64,000 nucleotides of DNA from Lactobacillus kimbladii (GCF_000970755.1 NZ_KQ034007.1:1098037-1162036), one strand, 5' to 3'. Positions 1 to 7,954 are shown, counted from the first letter of the stretch. The notes: generated by a model not told the origin, from the letters alone. Program-made: numbers and translations.

Positions 1-24
1 ACATACTTTTTTGAGTTTTGAATT

Positions 25-374
25 TTACCAGTTTATAATTTTTTGGACTATTTCTGCCGAGCAAAATGTTGAATGATACCGTAATCTAACTTTTGACCAT
101 GTGCCTCCTAATAAGCTGTTTATGTTATATTGCAAAGGTAATTCCATGCAGCTTCTAATTCCTGAAAATAATGATTATGATTCAATTGTTTTAAACAAAG
201 ATAAGCCGGGAAAAATTTTAAGTAAAGTTGTCCATGTAGAATACGCTGTTCAATAGCATTGAAAAACATATGCCAATTTATTCTTTTAAGACATTTATAA
301 AAATGGTAAATTGTAATTGTATTGTTAAAAATATAATGGGAGAAGGCAAATGAAATTTTTATGGATAATTGCAC
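25..374 (-). pseudogene. possible degraded coding region, unknown product
   Basis: On the minus strand an open frame of about 84 codons (120-374) ends early. A second frame just downstream continues a protein-like stretch (GTWSKVRLRYHSTFCSAEIV) to a stop near 25-27. Together they read like one gene broken by a frameshift near 120. The peptide is rich in Tyr, Leu, His and Phe and I do not recognise it. The 5' end overlaps the start of the plus-strand gene at 350, which argues against a functional gene. It lies in a stretch with other decayed mobile-element genes. The call is tentative and could be chance. Confidence 0.25.
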
Positions 375-1180
375 TAATAATATTTGTTATTTACATGATT
401 ATTAGCGACAGAAAATCAAAAAATAGCAAAGATTATAAAGAAGCATTAACACCAAGTAAAAATCCATCAAATGAGCCATTAGTGAAACGTTGGTGGGTAT
501 GGGGACTAATACTAGTTTTAATTTATGGTTTCTTTGTATCAACTTCAAATAAAGTCGAGAGTCATGATGAAACATACAAAACTACCGCAACTCATTCAAT
601 AAAACCATCTCCTGTAAAAAAGAGGAAAAAGCTTTCAGACTATGCTTCAAAAAAGGTTTCCAAATTTATACCAGTGAAGAACACAGCTAAAGCAGTTACT
701 TTAGGCGCTGGTAAGTATAAGGTCGGTAGAGATATAAAGCCAGGCAGGTACGTTATTAAAGCTGTTAAGGGCAGTGGTAATTTATCTAACAGCGATTTCA
801 CTATTAACGTTATTTTAGGAAACGATGATAAAGGAGATCAGTTAACTTCTTTTACTACTAACTTAGTAAAAAATGACAAAATCAAGTTAGACTGGATAGA
901 GTCTACAAGCTTCACGCCAACACCAGATAAATATACATATAAAACAAAAATAAGTGCTGGTATATGGTTAGTAGGACTTGATATTAAACCCGGAAGGTAT
1001 GTCATACGGCCAATAAAAGGCAGAGGTAACTTGATATCAGAAGATGGGTCTGACAATAATTTAAACGAAATATTAGGCAAAGATACTGAAAAAGGTCAAG
1101 TCAGCAAAGTAACGGCTGATTTAACTGCTGGAGAAGTTATATTGTCTACTATAGAATTAATTGGCTTAAGTAAAAAATAA
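350..1180 (+). CDS. membrane-anchored protein with two PGRYVI repeats
   Basis: A 276-residue protein starting at an ATG behind GGGAGAAGG. Two hydrophobic segments near the N-terminus (about residues 2-18 and 47-65) suggest a membrane anchor. A Lys/Ser/Thr-rich linker follows, then two related C-terminal repeats of about 75 residues (about 115-195 and 200-274). Each repeat opens with a G-Y/W-x-VG-x-DIKPGRYVI motif, has an ...LG(N/K)D..KG... segment in the middle, and ends in a segment rich in Lys or Thr. Repeats of this kind occur in extracytoplasmic proteins of lactobacilli, but I know of no assigned function. It stands alone at the left end, before a decayed integrase. A surface or envelope role is inference. 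Confidence 0.75.
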   Translation: MKFLWIIALIIFVIYMIISDRKSKNSKDYKEALTPSKNPSNEPLVKRWWVWGLILVLIYGFFVSTSNKVESHDETYKTTATHSIKPSPVKKRKKLSDYASKKVSKFIPVKNTAKAVTLGAGKYKVGRDIKPGRYVIKAVKGSGNLSNSDFTINVILGNDDKGDQLTSFTTNLVKNDKIKLDWIESTSFTPTPDKYTYKTKISAGIWLVGLDIKPGRYVIRPIKGRGNLISEDGSDNNLNEILGKDTEKGQVSKVTADLTAGEVILSTIELIGLSKK

Positions 1181-1199
1181 GATTTAAATATTTAAAAAA

Positions 1200-1438
1200 C
1201 AAAAAACCTCTAAGAGATCACAGTTCGAATTTAGATTTCTTAGAAGTAACACAAATACAACACTTTTATGACCTTTTGCATTCTCTATCATAGCAGTAAA
1301 GGAATTGATTTATATGCTATTTCAAAACGTTTAGGAAACTCATACATGACAATAACTGCAAAAACTTATGCCTATATGCTTGATCAATCTAAAGCACAGC
1401 AAGATGATAATATCGAAAAAATCGTCAATAGCATATAA
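1200..1438 (+). pseudogene. decayed C-terminus of a phage-type tyrosine integrase
   Basis: From 1301 one frame reads GIDLYAISKRLGNSYMTITA followed by KTYAYMLDQ and ends at TAA 1436-1438. This matches the end of tyrosine recombinases, where a GH-x-(3)-T segment is followed by the catalytic Tyr. Just upstream, in another frame, 1261-1290 reads HFYDLLHSLS. That is the counterpart of the usual H-x-LRHT box, with the catalytic Arg replaced by Leu and a frameshift before the tail. The rest of the gene is missing. It is therefore a dead remnant of a prophage or integrative element. No att site could be identified. Confidence 0.7.
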
Positions 1439-1564
1439 AAATGTTCGCCAACTTTAAAATTAATTATTAATTACTAAATTTCATTTTCTATTATTTTTAT
1501 AAAAATAAACTGCACCCTTCTTTTATCATTACTATGAAAATAATCTTATATATTTTTTGTTTTA

Positions 1565-1601
1565 CAAAAAGGCATTGAGCAATATAGCACAATGCTTTTT
1601 T
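1565..1601. terminator. rho-independent terminator, probably bidirectional
   Basis: The arms AAAAAGGCATTG (with a bulged G) and CAATGCTTTTTT enclose a loop of about 12 nt. A run on one side and T run on the other allow use from either strand. It lies downstream of azlD on the minus strand. The left arm plus AGC recurs exactly at 23115-23129. The stretch 1439-1717 otherwise shows no gene. Confidence 0.6.
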
Positions 1602-1717
1602 ACATGCTTTTTCTTACTCTGTACATTATAAATAAACTACAAACTATTTATAAAATATAAAAAATGTTTACAAGGTGATCGACTTTAGTATTTAATTTAC
1701 ACAGTACCATTCTTTTT

Positions 1718-2041
1718 TTAAATTAAACGAAGAACTGCTAGTGAAGTCATACCAACTATCACAATGATTAAGAGAGACTTACTAATAATTGCGGAAATAA
1801 ATGTTGGCAATGAAGCCAAAGCGTACTGCATGTTAAATTGAGGCAAATGACCTGGTTTTGCTATTAATAGGTTACTAAACCAAAGAGCGGCCATTATTAC
1901 TATAGGCACAAAAGACAAAAATTCAACTAATTTTGGCGGCAAGGTGAATTTTTTCAACAAGACAAATGGTATCACTCTAGATAACAAGGTGGTGATTCCA
2001 CAGAACATGATTGTCGTTAAAATGTATTCAGAAGAAGACAT
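1718..2041 (-). CDS. azlD: AzlD family branched-chain amino acid exporter small subunit
   Basis: A 107-residue hydrophobic protein with about four membrane segments, matching the size and character of AzlD (for example the TRVIPFVLL-like segment seen here as SRVIPFVLLKKFTLPPKLVE). AzlD works with AzlC as a two-part exporter of branched-chain amino acids and analogues. The start codon at 2041 lies inside the end of azlC (14-nt overlap), so the two are translationally coupled. Assignment is from family pattern and gene pairing. Substrate is not shown by the sequence. Confidence 0.85.
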   Translation of the reverse strand: MSSSEYILTTIMFCGITTLLSRVIPFVLLKKFTLPPKLVEFLSFVPIVIMAALWFSNLLIAKPGHLPQFNMQYALASLPTFISAIISKSLLIIVIVGMTSLAVLRLI

Positions 2042-2735
2042 GCTTTATTACCATTCCTAAACTACAACCAATTAAGGTTACGACTATTACCACTAAGTTG
2101 GCAGGTAAAATAATTGTCAGTAAATATGTCAGCGCAAAAGAAATTAATATCACAATTATTTGGAGTACTTTATTTAGTTTTTTGTCCCCAATTATCTGCA
2201 AATAAAGTAAACCGATAAACATTGCTACAATAGCAAAGTCAAGCCCTAATTTTTTGGGATCAGTTATAAAACTGCCCAATACTACTCCTAAAAGTGTTCC
2301 AACTTGCCAAGTTAAGTAAGAAACAATATTTACTGTATTAAACCAGGTAAAATTTAACTTGTCATTTGTATAATTGATTTTATTCATACTTAGAGCAAAA
2401 CTCTCATCTGTGAGAAATGTTCCTATTAAAATATTCCTTTTTAAATTTTCCTGCTTTAAGTAACCTGCTACAGTCGTGCTCATAAGTATTACTCGGGAGT
2501 TGACTAAGAAAGCTGCTAAAACAATTGAAGCTATGGGACTACCGGCAACTAGCATATTCAGAGTGGTTAATTGAACGGATCCGGCATATATTAAAAGCGA
2601 CATTAAAGAAACTTCTAAAGTAGAAAAGCCACTAGCTTTGCCAATAATTCCAAAAGCCATACTTATGCCAATATACCCGAAAATTGTTGGAATTGATTCT
2701 TTAATTGCTGATTTTTTGGTTAAGTAAGTATCCAT
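2028..2735 (-). CDS. azlC: AzlC family branched-chain amino acid exporter large subunit
   Basis: A 235-residue membrane protein. It has the AzlC features GYIGISMAFGIIGKASGFST near residue 20, a GSVQ motif in the first third, and repeated hydrophobic helices. A GAGGGTGAAAG ribosome binding site precedes the ATG. It is cotranscribed with azlD. The complex probably exports branched-chain amino acids from the cytoplasm. In B. subtilis azlC overexpression gives azaleucine resistance, which is family knowledge. No adjacent azlB-type regulator is seen. Confidence 0.88.
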   Translation of the reverse strand: MDTYLTKKSAIKESIPTIFGYIGISMAFGIIGKASGFSTLEVSLMSLLIYAGSVQLTTLNMLVAGSPIASIVLAAFLVNSRVILMSTTVAGYLKQENLKRNILIGTFLTDESFALSMNKINYTNDKLNFTWFNTVNIVSYLTWQVGTLLGVVLGSFITDPKKLGLDFAIVAMFIGLLYLQIIGDKKLNKVLQIIVILISFALTYLLTIILPANLVVIVVTLIGCSLGMVIKHVFF

Positions 2736-2972
2736 TCTTTCACCCTCTTTTGTGAAAATTCATCAAATAATGTAGTTAGTTGTACCATGAATAATGTAGT
2801 TAAAAATATTTAAATTATTTCGTAGCTTACCATTTGTTTTTAATTTTTACAACATTATATTTTCGAAATTTTTTTTAAAAGTTTGCTGTTAATCCTTCTA
2901 ATCAGGACATTTGCCTTTCGAACCTAAGAAAACAAGTATTTTGAAATATTTTTAAGAATCTAAAATGTTAGC

Positions 2973-3005
2973 TTGACAAAGAATAAAGTTCTATAAGTTT
3001 ATAAA
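2973..3005 (+). promoter_or_regulatory. weak promoter candidate
   Basis: A perfect TTGACA (2973-2978) is followed by TATAAG (2992-2997, 13-nt spacer) or TATAAA (3000-3005, 21-nt spacer). Neither spacing is ideal. It lies upstream of the 20-codon frame and the secreted protein gene. The rest of 2736-3022 holds nothing I can name. Confidence 0.3.
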
Positions 3006-3030
3006 AATTTTGAGTCTGAGGGGTAAATTT

Positions 3031-3093
3031 ATGAGTCGAATCAATACGGATAAATTTACAAAAAGACGCTTGAATCAGGCTTTATTGTTATAA
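3031..3093 (+). CDS. 20-codon open frame, possible leader peptide or truncated regulator
   Basis: ATG at 3031 is preceded by GAGGGG at a suitable distance and encodes MSRINTDKFTKRRLNQALLL before TAA. The start codon lies inside the left arm of an inverted repeat (3023-3032 and 3050-3059, GTAAATTTAT/ATAAATTTAC), so the site could be occluded in RNA. The peptide resembles the first residues of some TetR-type regulators, so it may be the start of a deleted gene. Function unknown. Confidence 0.25.
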   Translation: MSRINTDKFTKRRLNQALLL

Positions 3094-3152
3094 AATTATA
3101 AATTGCTGGCCTTTTATTTCAGTGATAAAATTTAATGGAAGGTGAGAATAAA

Positions 3153-3629
3153 ATGAAATTAAAGAAAACTTTGGTAAGATTAGTTTCTATATTAATATTA
3201 GTTGCAACTGGACTGGTCTTTTCTTCAAAAGTAGAGGCCAAATATGTAGGGCATAATGCTACTCCCACAGAACTAAGAGGTACTTGGTACGAATATAAAG
3301 GGCATAACAAATGGAATCATATAAAGATTACTAAACATGCATTTATACAAAATGGTCAAGTCCTTTGTAGCTTGAATAAAAAAGGATATAAAAAATTACA
3401 TGTCACGCGTTATAAGCAAAATGGCAGACCCTATTATGTCTTGAATAAGTTTAACTATCATTATCAAGAAGTTGGTTCTTTTTGGTTATCCAAAAGAAAA
3501 ATTTATGGCAAACGTGTAATGAAATCATATTACAATATGGGATATTTCTCTGTCTATACAAGAAACAAAATAAAGCATGATTATTCTTATCAAACTAAAG
3601 GTAATTATAAGAAACAATTGGGCAAATAG
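3153..3629 (+). CDS. small secreted protein, unknown function
   Basis: I place the start at the ATG at 3153, behind GGAAGGTGAG, not at the in-frame ATG at 3135. This gives 158 residues. The N-terminus is a classical signal peptide: MKLKK, a hydrophobic core, then a likely cleavage after SSKVEA. The mature protein is basic and rich in Tyr, Lys, His and Trp, with a GTWYEYKGHNKW segment at its start and no cysteine motif. This resembles short secreted proteins common in lactobacilli that begin with a G-x-W-Y segment. A surface or extracellular role is inferred. The molecular function is unknown. Confidence 0.75.
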   Translation: MKLKKTLVRLVSILILVATGLVFSSKVEAKYVGHNATPTELRGTWYEYKGHNKWNHIKITKHAFIQNGQVLCSLNKKGYKKLHVTRYKQNGRPYYVLNKFNYHYQEVGSFWLSKRKIYGKRVMKSYYNMGYFSVYTRNKIKHDYSYQTKGNYKKQLGK

Positions 3630-3650
3630 TCAGTTGCCATCGGACAGTCT

Positions 3651-3697
3651 TCTGACAAAGAACTATTTTATTTCATATAAAATAGTTCTTTGTCAGA
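3651..3697. repeat. perfect 21-bp inverted repeat (hairpin)
   Basis: The arms 3651-3671 and 3677-3697 are perfect reverse complements of 21 nt around a 5-nt loop (TTCAT). The outer end reads TCTGACAAAGAAC. No T run follows, so it is not a standard terminator. It lies right after the secreted protein gene, ahead of a separate ordinary terminator, and next to an IS3 relic. Confidence 0.8.
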
Positions 3698-3723
3698 TCG
3701 TGTTGATAAGGAGTAATTTAAAG

Positions 3724-3763
3724 AGAATCAAGCTGCTAATAAACTGTTTGATTCTTTTTCTTT
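3724..3763 (+). terminator. rho-independent terminator
   Basis: The arms AGAATCAA (3724-3731) and TTGATTCT (3748-3755) are followed by TTTTCTTTT. It would end transcription of the secreted protein gene at 3153-3629. Confidence 0.65.
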
Positions 3764-3795
3764 TACTTTGTTTTTTGCCAATCTGATCTTGCTTA

Positions 3796-4179
3796 AAACA
3801 AACTTCAGTGCATTTTTTCCCAATCATATTTGGTATTCAGATGCGATAGAGTTCAATATCAAGGGACAGAAGACTTACTTGACGCCTATTCTTGACGGTT
3901 GCATCCATAAGATTATTTCCTATACCATTTCGTTGCTTAATTCTTAAATTTGCTATCGACATGTTAAGGCAGGCTTCGCTCAGGTATCCAGCATTGGATG
4001 GCCTAACTTGTCATACTTAAACGGAAAATGTTTTTATGGATTTGAAAAGAAGTTTTAAAAATCTGAATGAACTGGAAGACGCAATCAGAGACTACATTGA
4101 GTATTACAATAAGAAAAGAATCAGGATCAAACTAAAAGGACTAACTCAAATTGAATATTGGAAGGTAGTCCTCAGTTAG
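3796..4179 (+). pseudogene. IS3-family transposase (OrfB) relic
   Basis: Two separate frames each match the DDE integrase core of IS3/IS150-type OrfB. At 3796-3946 one reads FSAFFPNHIWYSDAIEFNIK, the first catalytic Asp region. At about 4024-4179 the other reads NELEDAIRDYIEYYNKKRI followed by KLKGLTQIEYW, the C-terminal tail, ending at TAG. The middle with the second Asp is deleted or frameshifted, and the N-terminus is missing. A matching terminal repeat lies at 4194-4213. The element cannot encode a working transposase. Confidence 0.8.
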
Positions 4180-4193
4180 CAGCTTATATAAAG

Positions 4194-4213
4194 TGTCCTA
4201 ATTTTAGGGTTCA
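4194..4213 (+). repeat. right terminal inverted repeat of the IS3-type relic
   Basis: TGTCCTAATTTTAGGGTTCA lies 14 nt after the transposase stop. Its reverse complement, TGAACCCTAAAATTAGGACA, matches 23137-23156 (TGACCCCCAAATTTAGGACA) at 17 of 20 positions by eye. The following bases TCACATCACTAT also recur at 23167-23178. No left end was found near 3.7 kb. Confidence 0.65.
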
Positions 4214-4309
4214 CATCACTATTGTATAAATTGCTTTTTATTCAAGCTAATTATCTAAAACTTCATAGAATCGAACTTTATAAGCAAATCTGCTCTCAAT
4301 ATTAAAAAA

Positions 4310-4337
4310 GCCAGTAAAAGAAATTACTTTTACTGGC
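4310..4337 (-). terminator. rho-independent terminator of the duplicated membrane protein gene
   Basis: The stem GCCAGTAAAAG/CTTTTACTGGC (4310-4320 and 4327-4337) has a 6-nt loop. On the minus strand it is followed by TTTTTTAAT. It ends the gene at 4392-5312. Confidence 0.8.
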
Positions 4338-4391
4338 TTATCTTTGTATCAGTGTCCTCATAGTCAAATATATTCATACTTAGCTCTGCAT

Positions 4392-5312
4392 TTAAAAGAC
4401 TCTGACTTTATGTAAATATTTGTATTGCAATACAGTTCCAATAAGTGCAACAAATATACCTAACAGGTTTGCCGCTAACCAATTGATTGAATTGCCCGTG
4501 AACAGACACACTGCAACCCATGGTGCAATACTTATGAGATAGCCGCGCGCAGCCGTCATTAATAAAGTACCCCACTTAAAGCCTTTACTTATATTATTTG
4601 TAACAACTTTATTGTGTAAAAACCTTTGAAACAGAACTGTACCCAATACTATTAAAATAGTAATTAAAACAAATTGCCAAGCTTCAAATTTAACTAAGAT
4701 GAATTCTTTATAAGAAAAATGATTTGCCAAAAGGGCAAAACCACACGCAATATCAAAGAAAAAGCCTTGGTTGACATAACCCTTTTTGCAACTTTTAATA
4801 CTAAAATCAAAAGCTTTTTTGCAGGTCTTGCTTGGTGATTCCTTTTGCCTGTCAATGACTTGATGATTAGTCAGGTAATGATATTGACAAGTCGTTCCAA
4901 TCAAAGCAGTAATTAAGCCAACCAGCAAAGAAATGGAGAAGTTAAATTTTCCCTGAGTATGCATACTAAGAGCTAGTAATGGTGCGTTTCCTATTACAAA
5001 ACACCTCACACCAGTTGAAATCAAACTAGTATTTACGAAAAACGAAGTCATTTTTTGGGAATTAACCTTGTGTCGCAAGAAGTTTTGATAACGGATTACG
5101 CTAATGATTGCAACAATAGCCAACAATACAAACAGCCAGTCAAACCAAATATCAGAAAATAAAAGTGTAAAAAGATAAAGGGTGCCATAAATAACGAGAT
5201 CACCAAGATGGTTAGTAGAATTATCAGCTAAAGCAAAGTTATGTTCATGGTGAGCAATATCACGTATAGCTTCACCCACAGTCTCTTGCTTAGAAGTGTG
5301 ATTATTATTCAT
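4392..5312 (-). CDS. membrane protein made of two related halves, unknown function
   Basis: A 306-residue protein with about eight hydrophobic segments and a polar N-terminus. The two halves align with each other. LRHKVNSQKMTSFFVNTSLI in the first half corresponds to LHNKVVTNNISKGFKWGTLL in the second, and ALIGTTCQYHYL corresponds to ALIGTVLQYKYL. It therefore arose by internal duplication, as in small inverted- or parallel-repeat transporters. I do not recognise the family. It has its own terminator and a ribosome binding site (GGAGGAAAA), so it is probably monocistronic. Confidence 0.7.
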   Translation of the reverse strand: MNNNHTSKQETVGEAIRDIAHHEHNFALADNSTNHLGDLVIYGTLYLFTLLFSDIWFDWLFVLLAIVAIISVIRYQNFLRHKVNSQKMTSFFVNTSLISTGVRCFVIGNAPLLALSMHTQGKFNFSISLLVGLITALIGTTCQYHYLTNHQVIDRQKESPSKTCKKAFDFSIKSCKKGYVNQGFFFDIACGFALLANHFSYKEFILVKFEAWQFVLITILIVLGTVLFQRFLHNKVVTNNISKGFKWGTLLMTAARGYLISIAPWVAVCLFTGNSINWLAANLLGIFVALIGTVLQYKYLHKVRVF

Positions 5313-5550
5313 TTTTTCCTCCTAAATTACGCCCTAACTTGATAATGATAATTTTAAGTTGGTTTTAATTAAAGTCAAGCTTTTTTTTAAAGTAATTACC
5401 TTGCTAAAACTAATTTTAGTAAAGTTCAAATTCTGAATTTCCTTTAAATTACAAATATTAAGTTTTGCTCAAGAGTAGATTTTAATTTTTATGCTTTGCC
5501 ATGTTGCTGTTAAAATACAAGCGAATATAAATTATAGGTAGGGATGTGTT

Positions 5551-6132
5551 TTGAATATTAATTTTTGGATATCTTTATTATCTGCTCTAATACTAATACT
5601 ACTTATCTTTAATGTCAGAAATTCACGGCGTTTCAATCTATTCGATCACTGGCTGCACCACAAATTGATTAGAAGGCGTGATGGCATTGGCTGGCAAATA
5701 ATTGCATTTATTAACGATCCTAAACTGCTGGTTGTTTTGGATGTATTTTTAGCAAGTTTTTTAATTAGTAATAATGAAAATTTACTTGCCTTCTGGGCCT
5801 TATTTACATTAGGCTTTACCGATTTGATTGGGATTTTTTTAAAAAAATGGATGCGCAGAAAACGTCCAATTCTGCATTCAGATTTAGAAGAAGGCTATAG
5901 CTTTCCAAGTGGTCATGTCTTAGGAAGTACTGTTATGGCTTTAATTATCTGGCGACTTTTTGCAGGTCAATTAGGTAATAGACTTTTATGGATTTTACTT
6001 GCAATTTGGCTAATGGTTGTCATTTCTCGTATCAGTCTCAAAGCCCACTTTCCATCAGATATTATCGGCGCCACCTCTCTAGCCGTCTTTTGTTTTAGTA
6101 TTTCTCAACAATTACTTTTAATGGTTATTTAA
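5551..6132 (+). CDS. PAP2-family membrane phosphatase
   Basis: 193 residues. The likely start is TTG at 5551 behind AGGTAGGG; the ATG at 5544 is out of frame and soon closed. It contains the three PAP2 motifs in order: KKWMRRKRP (KxxxxxxRP type), FPSGH, and SRISLKAHFPSD (SRxxxxxHxxxD). About five membrane helices surround them. Members dephosphorylate lipid phosphates such as undecaprenyl pyrophosphate or phosphatidylglycerol phosphate at the outer membrane face. Recycling of the C55 carrier is plausible, but the substrate cannot be read from the sequence. It is convergent with lctP and shares a terminator with it. Confidence 0.88.
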   Translation: MNINFWISLLSALILILLIFNVRNSRRFNLFDHWLHHKLIRRRDGIGWQIIAFINDPKLLVVLDVFLASFLISNNENLLAFWALFTLGFTDLIGIFLKKWMRRKRPILHSDLEEGYSFPSGHVLGSTVMALIIWRLFAGQLGNRLLWILLAIWLMVVISRISLKAHFPSDIIGATSLAVFCFSISQQLLLMVI

Positions 6133-6137
6133 AAACA

Positions 6138-6172
6138 AAACAGCCCCAAACTTTTGGTTTGAGGTTGTTTTT
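6138..6172. terminator. bidirectional terminator between PAP2 gene and lctP
   Basis: Imperfect stem CAGCCCCAAAC/GTTTGAGGTTG with an A run on one side and TTTTTG on the other. It serves the convergent genes ending at 6132 (+) and 6203 (-). Confidence 0.7.
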
Positions 6173-6202
6173 GCTTATCGATAATTATTATATAGAAACA
6201 AT

Positions 6203-7756
6203 TTATAGGAAACTAAGCATCTTTCCTAACACAAACACGATCACACACAATAATGCAGTGTACCATGCACAATGAGGCAGAGCTTTCTTAAGAATAACTC
6301 CTTCTTTACCCTCAAGGCCAGTAGCTCCTGTAGCAATTGCGATGTTCTGTGGTGAAAGCATCTTACCGGCGGTAGCACCAACCATGTTAGCAGCTGCCAG
6401 CCAGTATGGACTTACTTTCAGTGCGTGGGCAGCTTGTACTTGCAATTCACCAAAGAGAACGTTAGCTGAAGTATCACTACCAGTGATAAAGATACCTAGA
6501 ACACCGATGATTGGTGAAATTACTGGGTAAAATGCACCAGTTAAAGTTACGAGGCTAACTGCAATGACATCAATCATTCCGCTGTAACCCATTACTTTGG
6601 ACAAGCCCACAATAGAACAAACAGTGATAATTGTTTTAACCAATTGCTTGATAGTACTTGTCAAAACGGAAAACATTTCCTTAAATGACAAACCTTGAAT
6701 AGCACCACCAATGATACTCGACAGTAAAATTAAAGTACCCGGTGATGACAACCAGTCAATGTCAACTGGCTTGGCATTTGCACCATTATAGAAGTGGAAA
6801 CTGGTTTTAACGCTTGCTAGTGCATTATGAATTGCTGGGAACATTGATGAAGTGAAAATGATAAAGCAAAATACCAAAATAAATGGTACCCAAGCCTTGA
6901 TTTTATCAGCAGTTGAAATTGGAGCTTTATCGTCCTTTTCAGCACTAGCGGATGCAACTTCATCTTTGCTGCTATATTTCTTAATAATAATTACTAAACA
7001 TAGTAAACAAACTATTGAACCTACAATTGATGGTAGTTCAGGACCTAAATATTTAGTAATGAAAATTTCTGGAACCGCAAATGTTAAACCAGCTACCAAG
7101 GTGCAAACCAAAACACCTTTTCCTTTAAATGACTTAAGTCCCTTACCTTCAGTCATCATGACCAAAACGAATGGAACTATCATCATTAAAACAAATAATT
7201 GTATAGCAATTAAATAACCTAACTCAGTAACTCCTAGACCTGTTACTTTAGCCAGAGTTGTTACTGGCAAACCAACGGCACCAAAAGCAGTAGGAGCAGT
7301 ATTTGCTACCAAACAAACCACGGCTGCTTTAATAGGACTCATACCCAACATAATTAGGATACTTGCAGGGATCGCTACCGCAGTACCGAAACCGGCAATG
7401 GCTTCCAAAAATCCGCCTAATCCCCATGCTAAGATCAATACTAAGAATCTCATATCCTTAGTAATTGAAGTTAACATAGACATTATTGTATCCATTCCCC
7501 CTGATTTTCTACTGATATTGTAGATAAACAGAGCGGAAATAATAACATAAATTATTGGCCATAAAGCCATAATTATGCCATCAATTCCGGCAGTAATACT
7601 GTTTGAAAACGAAAAGTGGAAACCGACAATACTGAGAATTATTGATAAAGCAAAGCCGATTAAGCACGACAAATCTCCTCGAATGCGAAAAACACCCAAG
7701 GAAAGTATCAGCCAAACGATAGGGATGATCGCAAGAACTGTTTTAAGTATATCCAT
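6203..7756 (-). CDS. lctP: L-lactate permease
   Basis: 517 residues with 12 or more membrane segments. It matches the LctP/LldP family: ALWPIIYVIISALFIYNISR, then GFGTAVAIPASILIMLGM in the first half and ITGSDTSANVLFGELQVQAA in the second. Members move L-lactate (and glycolate or D-lactate) with protons across the membrane. It is slightly shorter than the usual 530-560 residues, mainly in the central cytoplasmic loop (KKYSSKDEVASASAEKDD). The start ATG has GGAGGAATAAAA upstream. A promoter overlapping a CcpA-type cre site lies upstream, which suggests catabolite repression. Confidence 0.93.
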   Translation of the reverse strand: MDILKTVLAIIPIVWLILSLGVFRIRGDLSCLIGFALSIILSIVGFHFSFSNSITAGIDGIIMALWPIIYVIISALFIYNISRKSGGMDTIMSMLTSITKDMRFLVLILAWGLGGFLEAIAGFGTAVAIPASILIMLGMSPIKAAVVCLVANTAPTAFGAVGLPVTTLAKVTGLGVTELGYLIAIQLFVLMMIVPFVLVMMTEGKGLKSFKGKGVLVCTLVAGLTFAVPEIFITKYLGPELPSIVGSIVCLLCLVIIIKKYSSKDEVASASAEKDDKAPISTADKIKAWVPFILVFCFIIFTSSMFPAIHNALASVKTSFHFYNGANAKPVDIDWLSSPGTLILLSSIIGGAIQGLSFKEMFSVLTSTIKQLVKTIITVCSIVGLSKVMGYSGMIDVIAVSLVTLTGAFYPVISPIIGVLGIFITGSDTSANVLFGELQVQAAHALKVSPYWLAAANMVGATAGKMLSPQNIAIATGATGLEGKEGVILKKALPHCAWYTALLCVIVFVLGKMLSFL

Positions 7757-7863
7757 TTTTATTCCTCCGACGAAATCAATTTAACAAGTGCTAAATTAAT
7801 TTCTCTCACTTTCTAACATAGAACTTGATAAAACTTATTAGACAACACTATATGAGTTTGTGA

Positions 7864-7912
7864 TGTAAGCGCTATCTAATTTCATTATAGCACTATGTAA
7901 TGCGCTTTTGAA
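7864..7912 (-). promoter_or_regulatory. lctP promoter with overlapping cre site
   Basis: On the minus strand, TTCAAA (7907-7912) and a perfect TATAAT (7884-7889) are 17 nt apart. Just downstream, at the expected start of the RNA, TGTAAGCGCTATCT (7864-7877 read on the plus strand) fits the cre consensus TGWAARCGYTWNCW at every position. CcpA bound there should block initiation. This implies lactate permease is reduced when glucose is plentiful. Confidence 0.7.
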
Positions 7913-7940
7913 GATGAATTTAACTTCACAAGCTTTTGTA

Positions 7941-7954
7941 TTTAAGCGCTTTCA
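7941..7954 (-). promoter_or_regulatory. second, weaker cre-like site upstream of lctP
   Basis: TGAAAGCGCTTAAA on the minus strand fits the cre pattern apart from one base near the end. It lies about 30 nt upstream of the lctP -35 box. Confidence 0.45.

Noticed and set aside
120-374. Minus-strand frame of 84 codons as an intact gene
   Set aside because: It overlaps the start of a well-supported plus-strand gene, has no ribosome binding site, and continues in another frame, so it is listed only as a possible relic.
1226-1240. GTTCGAAT as the T-loop of a tRNA
   Set aside because: The flanking bases cannot form the T-stem, and no acceptor or anticodon arms fit.
3577-3786. Plus-strand 69-codon frame overlapping the secreted protein end and two hairpins
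   Set aside because: It runs through a terminator and a perfect inverted repeat and has no ribosome binding site.
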